Assembly (NCBI GenBank): GCA_030754715.1
Contig: JASLZV010000039.1
Coordinates: 1-9,906, forward strand
Direction: 5' to 3'
Length of the DNA: 9,906 bases
Source: Phycisphaerae bacterium
GTDB lineage: Bacteria; Planctomycetota; Phycisphaerae; SM23-33
Both the position numbers and the translations under genes were made by a program. Under the pieces are notes generated by a model. The model saw only the letters and a list, made by a program, of their open reading frames with translations, had not been told where the DNA came from and did no database searches. Below are positions 1-7,291 of this stretch, in pieces. Numbering within the stretch: position 1 is the stretch's first letter; each line of letters begins with the position of its first letter.

Positions 1-1272
1 CGAACGATATCTCCCACCGAGCGCCGTAAAGACGTTCTCGGCCGTAAAACCGGCAACCAGCGGCCGGTGCTCCTTGGGCACGTGGATGGCGGACTTGTCG
101 CGGTTGGTCACGTTTTCCGCCGCCATGCGAACGATGTCCTTGGCAATCTCCATCGCCCGGGACTCCTCGAACTCCACGTGCGTGGCATAAGGGAACTTCG
201 CTTTGGGACTCGTCGAGATGAACTTGGTGTGAAACTTCTCCGTCAGTTTGCCCAGCGACGGGAAAATGCACTGAACATCCACCACCATCGCGTCCACCAC
301 GCCGGTGGCTACCGCCAACTCCTGTTGAAGGAAGTTGCCCACCAGCGGGATACCGTGACGCATGAGAATCTCGTTGGCCGTGCAGCAGATCCCGCCGAGG
401 TTGATGCCCTTGGCCCCCTTACTCTTGGCCAGTTCCACAAGTTCCTTGTCCTGCGAGGCCGCCACGATCATCTCCGACAGGTTCGGTTCGTGCCCGTGAA
501 CGATAATATTCACCGCTTCGGGATCGAGAACGCCCAGGTTGGCGCGGCTGGTGACCCAGTCGGGCGTCCGGAACAGCACGTCGGAAAGGTCCGTGGCGAC
601 CATGCTGCCGCCCCAACCGTCACTCAGGGCCACTCGAATGCCCTGAAGCATGATGTTGACCATGTCGTTGTCCACCCCGATGTTCGTCCGGTGCATGATC
701 TCCACAATCTCACGGTCCACGCCGCGAGGCATCACACCGGTATCGCGCCACCGCTTGCGCTGGTCCTCTGGCGCACGCTTCGTAAACACCACCTCCCCAT
801 GCTGCTGCGAAAATTGACTGAAGGCGATCTCCGCCACCTCGCGCGCGATCTGGCTGACGTCCTTGCCATCGGTCGAAACGCCCAATTCCTCGGCCAGGGC
901 GCCAAGTTTGGTTTCATCTTTGATCTTATAGTCGCCGTCGGAGTTCTCGGCCGCCATCAGCATCGTGTGGGCAACATCTCGCCCGTGGTCCGAGTGGGCG
1001 GCCGCTCCGGCTGCAATCATACGCACCATATTTCGCGCCGCGATGACGTCGGCCGTCGCACCGCAAATGCCCTCCGCGGGCCCGTCCCCAAAGGGATCAA
1101 TGCGGCACGGACCCATCGTACAGTTGCGGCAGCAGATACCCAACTGCCCGAAGCCGCACTGCGGCTCCATGGCTTCGTGGCGGTCCCACGCCACCGACAG
1201 CCCGCAGGAGCCTACCTGCTCCAGCATCTCGACGGTGGCCGAATCACTACTCCGTTCTTCCGGTTTTTTCAC
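1..1272 (-). CDS. cooS: Anaerobic carbon monoxide dehydrogenase catalytic subunit, partial (C-terminus beyond the window)
   Basis: Ni-Fe-S CO dehydrogenase (CooS/AcsA), which interconverts CO and CO2 with ferredoxin as electron partner, in the cytoplasm. 424 residues are visible; the family is usually about 630-640, so about a third is missing. The cluster ligands are plain: C39 and C47 (D-cluster), then C48, C51, C56 and C70 (B-cluster) in CGFGQLGICCRNCTMGPC and the following GICGA. In the C-cluster region H261 lies in VHGHEP, a Cys in GGICCTANE (296/297) and C335 in VDVQCIFPSL. The later C-cluster cysteines lie beyond the window. H93, H96 and H102 fit the proton-relay histidine string. The start is a GTG at 1272 (VKKPEERSSD), preceded by AAGGAG (1283-1288) with a 10-nt spacer; the protein start matches the family. 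It is divergent from cooC-fhs. It could be a stand-alone CooS or the AcsA partner of acetyl-CoA synthase; the visible part does not decide. Identification is near certain. Confidence 0.97.
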   Translation of the reverse strand, partial: MKKPEERSSDSATVEMLEQVGSCGLSVAWDRHEAMEPQCGFGQLGICCRNCTMGPCRIDPFGDGPAEGICGATADVIAARNMVRMIAAGAAAHSDHGRDVAHTMLMAAENSDGDYKIKDETKLGALAEELGVSTDGKDVSQIAREVAEIAFSQFSQQHGEVVFTKRAPEDQRKRWRDTGVMPRGVDREIVEIMHRTNIGVDNDMVNIMLQGIRVALSDGWGGSMVATDLSDVLFRTPDWVTSRANLGVLDPEAVNIIVHGHEPNLSEMIVAASQDKELVELAKSKGAKGINLGGICCTANEILMRHGIPLVGNFLQQELAVATGVVDAMVVDVQCIFPSLGKLTEKFHTKFISTSPKAKFPYATHVEFEESRAMEIAKDIVRMAAENVTNRDKSAIHVPKEHRPLVAGFTAENVFTALGGRYRS

Positions 1273-1282
1273 GGTTGCACTT

Positions 1283-1288
1283 CTCCTT
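1283..1288 (-). promoter_or_regulatory. Ribosome binding site of cooS
   Basis: Perfect AAGGAG on the minus strand, 10 nt before the GTG at 1272. It supports that GTG over other in-frame starts further upstream. Confidence 0.75.
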
Positions 1289-1295
1289 ACACGAG

Positions 1296-1333
1296 AAACA
1301 AAAAGCCGCGTGCTTGAAGCAGGCCGCGCGGCT
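1296..1333 (-). terminator. Intrinsic-terminator-like hairpin just upstream of cooS (attenuator candidate)
   Basis: On the minus strand, AGCCGCG (1333-1327) and CGCGGCT (1310-1304) form a 7-bp GC-rich stem. Inside it TGCTT-c-AAGCA (1321-1311) can form an upper stem, leaving a 5-nt bulge. A T-rich run, TTTTTGTTT, follows at once (1304-1296). This is the classic form of a Rho-independent terminator. It ends only some 23 nt before the cooS GTG, while the best promoter lies upstream near 1406-1433, so it would sit in the cooS leader. It could instead end a transcript of the small ORF at 1414-1635. The structure is read by eye; no folding energy was computed. Confidence 0.55.
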
Positions 1334-1345
1334 CAATTTGCTCGG

Positions 1346-1363
1346 GTTGTCATCCCGGACAAC
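1346..1363 (-). promoter_or_regulatory. Stem-loop in the cooS leader
   Basis: A perfect inverted repeat, GTTGTC-cgggat-GACAAC on the minus strand, with 6-bp arms and a 6-nt loop. It lies between the promoter-like sequence and the terminator-like hairpin. It may be part of a regulatory fold; no known riboswitch was recognised. Confidence 0.35.
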
Positions 1364-1405
1364 ATGATCGCCGAGGACGGCCATCAAAAGCATGCCAAGC
1401 CATCC

Positions 1406-1433
1406 AATATATTCTAGCAAAACGCCTTGCCAA
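1406..1433 (-). promoter_or_regulatory. Sigma70-type promoter candidate for cooS
   Basis: On the minus strand, TTGGCA (1433-1428; 5 of 6 bases of TTGACA), a 16-nt spacer, then TATATT (1411-1406; 5 of 6 of TATAAT). Transcription would start near 1399 and give a leader of about 127 nt before cooS. The site sits in an A+T-rich patch of an otherwise GC-rich region and overlaps the 3' end of the small ORF at 1414-1635. Confidence 0.5.
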
Positions 1434-1635
1434 ATAAAACGAAATTTTCCCGCGCGGCCTGATTCTCGGCCCACAAGGCCGCCCGCAACGCGCCTTGGCG
1501 GTTCGGTAAATCAACCTGTAACTGCCAGTATTGGCGGCACTTTGCGGGACTGTCATGACATGCCATAGTGCGGCTGGGCAGCAAGCCCGGCGGCGCCTCG
1601 CGCCAAAAGGACCCCAGATCACCTTGCAAGTCCAC
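1414..1635 (-). CDS. Doubtful small ORF, 73 codons, unknown
   Basis: An open frame from a GTG at 1635 to TAG, upstream of cooS on the same strand. The product would be soluble, with no signal peptide or membrane segment, and has an Ala/Arg/Glu/Gln-rich, probably helical second half (for example QGALRAALWAENQAAREN). Third codon positions look richer in G+C than second positions, which is weak support for coding. Against it, there is no convincing ribosome binding site, a stop lies two codons before the GTG, and the cooS promoter candidate overlaps its end. I recognise no family. The 1273-1772 gap otherwise holds the cooS leader, a palindrome and the short cooC upstream region. Confidence 0.25.
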   Translation of the reverse strand: MDLQGDLGSFWREAPPGLLPSRTMACHDSPAKCRQYWQLQVDLPNRQGALRAALWAENQAARENFVLFGKAFC

Positions 1636-1636
1636 G

Positions 1637-1652
1637 GTCTAATCTCTTAGAC
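1637..1652. repeat. Perfect inverted repeat GTCTAA-tctc-TTAGAC
   Basis: 6-bp arms with a 4-nt centre in the divergent cooS/cooC intergenic region, about 120 nt before the cooC start. It could be an operator for a dimeric regulator. Nothing else supports this. Confidence 0.3.
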
Positions 1653-1772
1653 TATGAGCCCCCTAAACGGACCGGCAGTTCCTGGAGATGTCGGCCAGAT
1701 AGGCATCGGGCAACCCATGGCGGCGCTTTTGAGGTTGTCCGCTCCCGATTCCCGGTTGGTTGGAACGTTTTA

Positions 1773-2552
1773 GTGAAGATAGCGATATCCGGAAAAGGCG
1801 GCGTGGGCAAAACCACTCTGTCGGCGATGTTGGCCGCAACGTTGAGCCTGCGCGGCCACAGCGTGGTCGCCCTCGACGCCGACCCGGACGCGAACCTGGC
1901 CGCCGCCCTCGGTGTCCCAATCGACGAACAACCCACACCACTTTGCCAGATGCACGACCTGATCGCCGAACGGACCGGGGCAAAGGAACAATACGGCGGC
2001 TACTTCAAGCTCAACCCCAAGGTCGACGACATTCCCGAAAAATACGCCAGGAGAATTGGAAACATTCACCTCCTGGTGCTGGGGGGAGTGCAGCAGGGAG
2101 GCAGCGGATGCCTCTGCCCTGCCAGCGCCCTGCTGAAGGCCCTGCTGGTCCACTTGGTCCTCGGCAGGGACGAGAACCTTGTGATGGACATGGAAGCGGG
2201 CATCGAACACCTTGGCAGGGCTACCGCCCAATCCATGGACGCCCTGATTACGGTTGTGGACCCGGGCCCATGGAGCATACAGACGGCGCTGCGCGTGCGC
2301 GACCTGGCCGCCGACCTGGGGATAAAAAAGATCTTTGCCGTGGCCAATCGCTTCAGCCCGGGCCCCGACGCGGGCGGGACTCAAAACCGACTCGCCGAAA
2401 TCCCTTTGATCGGACATCTGCCGACCGACGATCGCCTGAACGAAGGAATCATGGGAATCACCGACGATGGCCAAATCGAGCCCTCCGAAGCACTGACCGA
2501 AAACGCGGCATCTGTCGAAGAGATCCTCTCGGAGGTGGAAAGCCGGATATAA
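1773..2552 (+). CDS. cooC: CODH nickel-insertion accessory ATPase CooC
   Basis: A MinD/SIMIBI-type P-loop ATPase that helps insert nickel into the C-cluster of CO dehydrogenase. The 259 residues begin with the deviant Walker A motif GKGGVGKTT (7-15, including the signature Lys8). DADPDANL (35-42) is the switch I region and VMDMEAGIEHLGR (137-149) the switch II/Walker B region. The CooC-specific CxC motif is C113-L-C115, which in this family binds Ni or Zn at the dimer interface. This CxC separates it from MinD and ParA, and length fits the family. The start is a GTG at 1773, chosen because VKIAISGKGG places the P-loop where the family has it. The ribosome binding site is weak (GGA at 1762-1764). 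It is divergent from cooS, its likely client, and leads a co-directional set with fhs 93 nt downstream. Confidence 0.93.
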   Translation: MKIAISGKGGVGKTTLSAMLAATLSLRGHSVVALDADPDANLAAALGVPIDEQPTPLCQMHDLIAERTGAKEQYGGYFKLNPKVDDIPEKYARRIGNIHLLVLGGVQQGGSGCLCPASALLKALLVHLVLGRDENLVMDMEAGIEHLGRATAQSMDALITVVDPGPWSIQTALRVRDLAADLGIKKIFAVANRFSPGPDAGGTQNRLAEIPLIGHLPTDDRLNEGIMGITDDGQIEPSEALTENAASVEEILSEVESRI

Positions 2553-2645
2553 ATTGCCTCCGTAACCCACCCGGCGCGGCGCCGAGATCGCGATGCGAAA
2601 ACAGGGTGGCTAAAAACAACCCTAACAATAAAGGGAGACGAAGTA

Positions 2646-4394
2646 ATGGGTAATTCTGTGCCATCAGACATTGAGATTTCGCGCGCCGCCACACCCCAAA
2701 AAATCACCGCGATTGCAAAACAGGCGGGTATTCTGCCCGAGGAGTTGGAACCGTACGGTGACGTCAAGGCCAAGGTGAAGCTGGACATCCTAGAACGCCT
2801 GAGGGATCGGCCCAACGGCAAATACATAGATATTAGCGCGATCACACCCACACCATTAGGCGAAGGCAAGACCACCACAGCGGTGGGTTTGACTCAGGCG
2901 CTGGGTTTGATCGACAAGAACGTGTTCTTGTGCATCCGTCAACCGTCGATGGGCCCGACGTTCGGGATCAAGGGCGGCGCCGCCGGAGGCGGATACAGCC
3001 AGATCATCCCAATGGAGGAATTCAACCTTCACCTCACCGGAGACCTCCACGCGGTGAGCATAGCCAATAACCTGCTGGCCGCCGCGGTGGACTCGCGGAT
3101 CAAGCACGAGGCGCACGCCGACAATAAAACATGGGCTCGCACCGGGCTATCGCGGGTAAACATCGACGCCGACACCGTCACCTGGCGCCGCGTGGTGGAC
3201 GTCAACGACGCGGCCCTGCGCTTCATCGAGACTGGCCTGAGCGACAAGTGGCTCGACGGGCCCAACCGCAAGACAGGCTTCGACATCGCGGTGGCCTCGG
3301 AAATCATGGCCATCCTGGCGCTGGCCGGCGGCATAAAGGACATGCGCCAACGGCTGGGGCGGATCATCATCAGCATGAACACCGACGGTAACCCCGTAAC
3401 GGCTGAGGACCTTGGCTGCGCGGGCGCGATGATGGTGTTGATGAAGGACGCCATCAAGCCCAACCTGATGCAGACGATCGAGGGCCAGCCGTCCTTCGTC
3501 CACGCCGGGCCGTTCGCAAACATCGCCCAGGGCAACAGTTCGATCATCGCCGACAAAATCGCCCTCAAACTGGCCGACTACGTGGTGACCGAGTCGGGCT
3601 TCGGCGCGGACATCGGCATGGAGAAGTTCTTCAATATCAAGTGCCGCACGTCCGGCCTCAAGCCCGACTGCGTGGTCATGGTCGGTACGATCCGCGCGCT
3701 GAAGATGCACGGCGGCGGGCCCAAGGTCACCCCCGGCAAACCGCTGCCGGATGAATACGTCCAGGAGAACTTGGCGATGTTGGACAAGGGCCTCTGCAAT
3801 CTGGTGCGGAACATCGAGATCGCCAGGATGTTCGGCGTTCCGGTGGTGGCGGCGATTAACCGCTTCCCCGACGACACCGACGCCGAAGTGGAACTGGCGC
3901 GAAAGGCAGCCGAAAAGGCCGGCGCCGAAGCCGCCGTGTTGAGCGATCACTGGGCCCGTGGAGGCGCCGGCGCGCGCGAACTGGCCGAGGCGGTCGTGGA
4001 CGCCTGCGAAAAGCCCTCCAACTTCCGGCTGCTCTACGACGACGACCTGCCCATCAAGGAAAAAATCGCAACGATCGCCAGGAAGGTGTATCAGGCCGAC
4101 GGCGTGACATACGAATCGCTGGCCGAGCAGCAGATTGCCTCGTACGAACGGGCCGGCCTGAGTAACCTGCCGATGTGCATGGCTAAAACGCACCTGTCGC
4201 TGAGCCACGACCCAACGCTGAAAGGCGTACCGAGCGGGTTCACCGTTCCGGTGGTCGAGGTGCGGGCGGCCGCCGGCGCGGGCTTCCTGTACCCGTTGCT
4301 GGGCACGATGCGAACGATGCCCGGCCTGCCCAGCCTCCCGGCCTTCCTCAATGTCGATCTGGACGACAAAGGCCAGGTGGTGGGAATGTTCTAG
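2646..4394 (+). CDS. fhs: Formate-tetrahydrofolate ligase
   Basis: Formyl-THF synthetase makes 10-formyl-THF from formate, THF and ATP, the activating step of the methyl branch of the Wood-Ljungdahl pathway. It is cytoplasmic and normally a homotetramer. The 582 residues slightly exceed the usual length of about 555-560. Landmarks are [13 protein letters not shown] (35-47), the ATP loop [12 protein letters not shown] (67-78), the family signature [12 protein letters not shown] (108-119) followed by [12 protein letters not shown], and the second signature [12 protein letters not shown] (346-357), with Gly where the usual pattern has Ala. C-terminal motifs [16 protein letters not shown] and [10 protein letters not shown] are also typical. 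The ATG at 2646 follows AGGGAG at good spacing. It lies downstream of cooC and upstream of the small cyclic-nucleotide-fold gene. It can also run in reverse or supply purine synthesis, but next to cooS/cooC a Wood-Ljungdahl role is most likely. Confidence 0.97.
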   Translation: MGNSVPSDIEISRAATPQKITAIAKQAGILPEELEPYGDVKAKVKLDILERLRDRPNGKYIDISAITPTPLGEGKTTTAVGLTQALGLIDKNVFLCIRQPSMGPTFGIKGGAAGGGYSQIIPMEEFNLHLTGDLHAVSIANNLLAAAVDSRIKHEAHADNKTWARTGLSRVNIDADTVTWRRVVDVNDAALRFIETGLSDKWLDGPNRKTGFDIAVASEIMAILALAGGIKDMRQRLGRIIISMNTDGNPVTAEDLGCAGAMMVLMKDAIKPNLMQTIEGQPSFVHAGPFANIAQGNSSIIADKIALKLADYVVTESGFGADIGMEKFFNIKCRTSGLKPDCVVMVGTIRALKMHGGGPKVTPGKPLPDEYVQENLAMLDKGLCNLVRNIEIARMFGVPVVAAINRFPDDTDAEVELARKAAEKAGAEAAVLSDHWARGGAGARELAEAVVDACEKPSNFRLLYDDDLPIKEKIATIARKVYQADGVTYESLAEQQIASYERAGLSNLPMCMAKTHLSLSHDPTLKGVPSGFTVPVVEVRAAAGAGFLYPLLGTMRTMPGLPSLPAFLNVDLDDKGQVVGMF

Positions 4395-4520
4395 GGTCGG
4401 CTGCCGGTACTCGGCAATTAGTAGTGGCGCGGGGCAAGAAACGTTACACTTCGCCCCGGCGCACGTGGAACATTCGCGTCTGTCCGGCCTGGCGCAGATT
4501 CGATTTCGGAGTATCCCCAA

Positions 4521-4952
4521 GTGGGTATTGCCGGCAAGTTGCAATCTCATCCGCTGTTTGCGACGTTCAGTCCCGACGCCCTGTCGCAAGCCGCCCGGGC
4601 CGGAACCGTTACCACGTATGAACCAGGCGACGTGTGCATCCGCCAGGGAGAGGCCGGCGAAGTATTCGGCGTTTTGCTCTCCGGGCGGCTTGAGGTCGTG
4701 GGCGACCACGATACCCCCCATCGCCGGCGACTGGGCGAGATTCGCCCGGGAGAATGCTTCGGCGAAATGTCGCTGCTGACGGGTAACCCCACCATCGCCG
4801 AGATAATAGCCCTGGAAAAGTCCCAGGCGGTTGTATTTCTCCAGGAAGAAATCAGCCCGGTTATTGCCACCAATCCCGACGCCGTACGGTTTCTTACGCG
4901 GATGATAGCGGCCAGGCTGGCGCCGCCCGCGGGCGGATCATCAAGGCCCTGA
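4521..4952 (+). CDS. Stand-alone cyclic-nucleotide-binding-domain (Crp-fold) protein
   Basis: 143 residues made almost wholly of a cyclic-nucleotide-binding (cNMP/Crp) beta-roll. Visible features are LFATFSPDAL (12-21), YEPGDVCIRQGEAGEVFGVLLSGRLEVV (33-60) and the phosphate-binding cassette PGECFGEMSLLTGNPTIAEI (76-95). Glu82 of the cassette is kept, but the Arg that holds the cyclic phosphate in the usual GExALL...PR(S/T)A pattern is Thr91. Binding of cAMP or cGMP is therefore doubtful. There is no helix-turn-helix, membrane segment or enzyme domain, so this is not a complete Crp/FNR regulator. The GTG start at 4521 has GGAG (4508-4511) upstream. It sits between fhs and aor, 126 and 151 nt away. 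Its role is unknown; a small-ligand or protein-interaction sensor is one inference. Confidence 0.8.
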   Translation: MGIAGKLQSHPLFATFSPDALSQAARAGTVTTYEPGDVCIRQGEAGEVFGVLLSGRLEVVGDHDTPHRRRLGEIRPGECFGEMSLLTGNPTIAEIIALEKSQAVVFLQEEISPVIATNPDAVRFLTRMIAARLAPPAGGSSRP

Positions 4953-4958
4953 TCGCGC

Positions 4959-4976
4959 TGCATCAGCCGTGATGCA
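4959..4976. repeat. Inverted repeat just after the cNMP-fold gene
   Basis: TGCATCA-gccg-TGATGCA, perfect 7-bp arms with a 4-nt loop, starting 7 nt after the stop at 4952. No T run follows, so it is not a standard intrinsic terminator. It may be an mRNA-stabilising hairpin or an operator ahead of aor. Confidence 0.35.
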
Positions 4977-5103
4977 CGGTCTGGAATCCGCGGTAACGCG
5001 CGAATGACTTTTGTAGCAATGCGCGGTAAACTGTCGGGCAAAGACAAGTCCCCAACACGCGCGATAGCGGCGAACGATCGCATAACGACAAAGGACGGAC
5101 GCC

Positions 5104-6915
5104 ATGTTTGGACACAGCGGCAGGATCTTGAAGGTCAACCTGAGCACGGGCGAAATCAGACAGGAAGATTACGGCGAAGAATTCGCCCGGACCTTTCTGG
5201 GCGGAAACGGCTTCGCCGCAAAACTAATCTACGACGGCGTGGGGGCGGACGTTGATCCCCTCGACGACCGCAGCGCGATCGTCTTCACCGTCGGACCGCT
5301 GACGGATACGCCGATATGGGGAACCAGCCGCGGCCACTTGGCGGGTATTTCGCCTCAGACGGGCCTTTTCGTCGATTCCAACTTCGGCGGGCGATTCAGT
5401 ACGGCCCAGAAACGAAGCGGCTTCGACGCGATCTACATCACCGGGGCATCCTCACGTCCGGTTTACCTGTTGGTGAGCGAAGACGGCGGGCAGATCAAGG
5501 ATGCAGCCGGCCTGTGGGGCAAGAACACCCAGGAAACCAACGACGCGCTGCAAACCGCTGAAGGCAAGGGTGCGACGGCGGCCTCAATCGGCCCGGCGGG
5601 TGAAAACCTAGTGGTTTTTGCCAATATTGTCTGCGGTGGCGGCAGAACCGGCGCCGCCGGCAGAGGCGGTTTGGGGGCCGTCATGGGGTCGAAGAAACTC
5701 AAGGCGGTGGTGGCGACCGGCGGCAGGAAAACGCAGATCGCGCGTCTCGGTCCGCTCAAGGCTTATCTGAATGAACACGCCGAAACGTTGAAATCGAACA
5801 CCGCTCCGCTGACCACCTACGGGACGCCGATGCTGGTGACGATGATTAACGCCCGCGGGTTGCTGTGCACCCATAACGCGGCCAGGGAAACCTTCGATTT
5901 TGCCGGGGACATCGGCGGCGACGTCCTGAAGGAAAAGTACATCGTGCGGAACACCGCCTGTCCCGGCTGCCCGGTGGCCTGCGGGAAAAACGTGAAGGTT
6001 TCGCGCGGCGAGTATGCCGGCCGCTCGTTGAAGATGCCGGAATACGAAACGATCTACGCCATGGGATCGATGCTGGACAACCGCGACATCGTCTCGATTA
6101 TCAACGGAAACGGCGTCTGCGACCTGTACGGGCTCGATACCATCAGCATGGGCGTGACGCTGTCCTTTGTAGCCGAATGCCTGGAGAAGGGAATTGTCAG
6201 CCCCGGCGAGATAGGCGGGGAGGTCAACTTTGCCGACGGGCCGGGAATGGTCGAACTGATAAAGGCCACCGCGACAAGACGGGGCGTAGGCGACCTGCTT
6301 GCGCTGGGCAGCGAGGCCCTTGCCAGCCGGTTCGGCCCGGAGGCGGGCAAGTACCTCTACAGCGTCAAGGGGCTGGAAATAGCAGGCCACTCGGCCAGGG
6401 GTCTGCGCCCGATGGCCCTAGGCTATGCCACCGCCACCCGCGGGGGAAGCCACCACGACACGCGGCCGAAGTATCTGATGCCCGACACCGACGGCGGATT
6501 CGCCGGACAGCCGGAATACAGCATCAGGAGCCAGCACTGCTCGGCGGTGGGCGATTCTCTGATCATGTGCCGCTTCATCCAGGAACGGGGGCTCGGCTGG
6601 AGCGGCAACCAGGACGCTGCGGAGGTGCTGAGTTTCGTCACCGGCTGGACCATCGACGGCGACGAACTCGAGAGAATCGGCGAGCGCATCTACAACATGG
6701 AGCGGCTGATCAACGTGCAAAGGGGCGTAAGCCGCCGGCGCGACACCCTTCCCCAGCGCACCATGAACGAACCGATCCCCGAAGGGCCGGCCAGTGGCCG
6801 CTGCTGCAGTCGGACGGACCTGGAGGCCATGCTGGACGAATACTACCGGCTTCGCGGCTGGACCCAGGAGGGCATCCCGAGCGAGGAGAAACTATCGGAA
6901 CTGGGGCTGAAGTAA
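5104..6915 (+). CDS. aor: Tungsten-containing aldehyde:ferredoxin oxidoreductase (AOR family)
   Basis: This cytoplasmic enzyme couples aldehyde oxidation, or carboxylate reduction, to ferredoxin through a bis-pterin tungsten (or molybdenum) cofactor and one 4Fe-4S cluster. The 603 residues match the family length. The N-terminal AOR domain covers about 4-205, with FLGGNGFAAKLIYD, TSRGHLAGISPQTG and NFGGRFSTAQKRSGFD. Cluster ligands are C286, C289 and C293 in CPGCPVAC, plus C489 in VGDSLIMCRF, spaced as in Pyrococcus AOR. PEYET (312-316) and GGSHHD (447-452) lie where the active-site Glu and His are expected. The ATG at 5104 follows an AAGGACGG-like ribosome binding site. Beside cooS and fhs it probably handles acetate/acetaldehyde with low-potential ferredoxin, but substrate cannot be read from sequence. 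No MoaD or pterin-synthesis gene is adjacent. WOR5/GOR-type paralogues remain possible. Confidence 0.92.
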   Translation: MFGHSGRILKVNLSTGEIRQEDYGEEFARTFLGGNGFAAKLIYDGVGADVDPLDDRSAIVFTVGPLTDTPIWGTSRGHLAGISPQTGLFVDSNFGGRFSTAQKRSGFDAIYITGASSRPVYLLVSEDGGQIKDAAGLWGKNTQETNDALQTAEGKGATAASIGPAGENLVVFANIVCGGGRTGAAGRGGLGAVMGSKKLKAVVATGGRKTQIARLGPLKAYLNEHAETLKSNTAPLTTYGTPMLVTMINARGLLCTHNAARETFDFAGDIGGDVLKEKYIVRNTACPGCPVACGKNVKVSRGEYAGRSLKMPEYETIYAMGSMLDNRDIVSIINGNGVCDLYGLDTISMGVTLSFVAECLEKGIVSPGEIGGEVNFADGPGMVELIKATATRRGVGDLLALGSEALASRFGPEAGKYLYSVKGLEIAGHSARGLRPMALGYATATRGGSHHDTRPKYLMPDTDGGFAGQPEYSIRSQHCSAVGDSLIMCRFIQERGLGWSGNQDAAEVLSFVTGWTIDGDELERIGERIYNMERLINVQRGVSRRRDTLPQRTMNEPIPEGPASGRCCSRTDLEAMLDEYYRLRGWTQEGIPSEEKLSELGLK

Positions 6916-6945
6916 CGATGGCCTCGTCGGGCAAGCGCCTGGGCA

Positions 6946-7128
6946 TTACCGATTAACAAACTTCAAATCGACGGCTTCACCCGCAACGTTGCGATTCCTG
7001 ACACCGCCGCGGGACAGAAGTATCATTCATGCGTGCCGAGAGCTGACAGCGTTGGCCAATTGTCGTTTCACACGCTTGAGCTTCCGGTCTTTCCATGGCC
7101 GCAGCGTCCGTGCTACAATTTTGTCCAT
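6946..7128 (-). pseudogene. Remnant resembling the N-terminus of an IS630-type transposase
   Basis: A minus-strand frame opens with ATG at 7128 behind GGAGAG (7140-7135) and reads MDKIVARTLRPW, then KRVKRQLANAVSSRHA. A TGA at 7029-7027 interrupts it. The same frame continues as MILLSRGGVRNRNVA before drifting to an unrelated tail and a stop at 6946. The pattern of a basic R-QL-AV-SRHA segment, a hydrophobic helix and RGGxRNRxVA resembles the first helix-turn-helix of IS630-type transposases. The TGA stands where those proteins often have Arg, so one C-to-T change of CGA would explain it. No catalytic domain, terminal inverted repeat or target duplication is visible. The match is from memory, so a chance resemblance is possible. 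The rest of 6916-7291 holds only the promoter and palindrome listed separately. Confidence 0.4.
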
Positions 7129-7196
7129 GATTGGCTCTCCATTTTTTGGCAGGTTGCCCCGTGCAGCCGCAGTGGAGAACCTATGTATATCACATG

Positions 7197-7210
7197 TTGC
7201 GCCAGCGCAA
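7197..7210. repeat. Short perfect palindrome TTGCGC-ca-GCGCAA
   Basis: 6-bp arms with a 2-nt centre, 10 nt upstream of the promoter-like sequence of the downstream isomerase gene. It is placed as an operator could be. No regulator is known. Confidence 0.25.
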
Positions 7211-7219
7211 TCCTTTTGT

Positions 7220-7247
7220 ATGACAATGCTTACAAACACGATATTCT
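7220..7247 (+). promoter_or_regulatory. Promoter candidate for the TIM-barrel gene
   Basis: ATGACA (5 of 6 of TTGACA), a 16-nt spacer, then TATTCT (4 of 6 of TATAAT). It would give a leader of about 40 nt before the ATG at 7292. This suggests the gene is transcribed apart from aor. Consensus match by eye only. Confidence 0.35.
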
Positions 7248-7291
7248 CTGACTGGAAACGGCACTGGTGCTCGTAGAAAAGGAACACATTT

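Noticed and set aside
67..1317. Long plus-strand open frame of 416 codons opposite cooS
   Set aside because: It mirrors the well-matched cooS on the minus strand. Its translation is rich in His, Arg and Val with no known motif, as expected of antisense to a GC-rich gene.
2553..2645. CCACCC ... GGGTGG pairing and a GC-rich inner repeat between cooC and fhs
   Set aside because: The arms are short and far apart, the inner repeat has too small a loop, and no T run follows, so neither a terminator nor a riboswitch is supported.
1760..2653. Overlapping plus-strand frame of 297 codons across cooC
   Set aside because: Out-of-frame shadow of cooC, dominated by Arg, Pro and Gly, with no domain.
4402..4416. 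TGCCG-gtact-CGGCA hairpin just after fhs
   Set aside because: Only a 5-bp stem and no T run; too weak to call a terminator.
3147..4721. Minus-strand open frame of 524 codons opposite fhs and the cNMP-fold gene
   Set aside because: Antisense shadow of two clearly recognised genes; its translation is low-complexity and unlike any family.
5004..5032. Promoter-like ATGACT-17-TAAACT before aor
   Set aside because: Only 4 of 6 matches in each box; expected often by chance.
6918..6956. Twelve-codon ORF (MASSGKRLGITD) right after aor
   Set aside because: Too short, without a distinct ribosome binding site, and unlike any leader peptide known to me.
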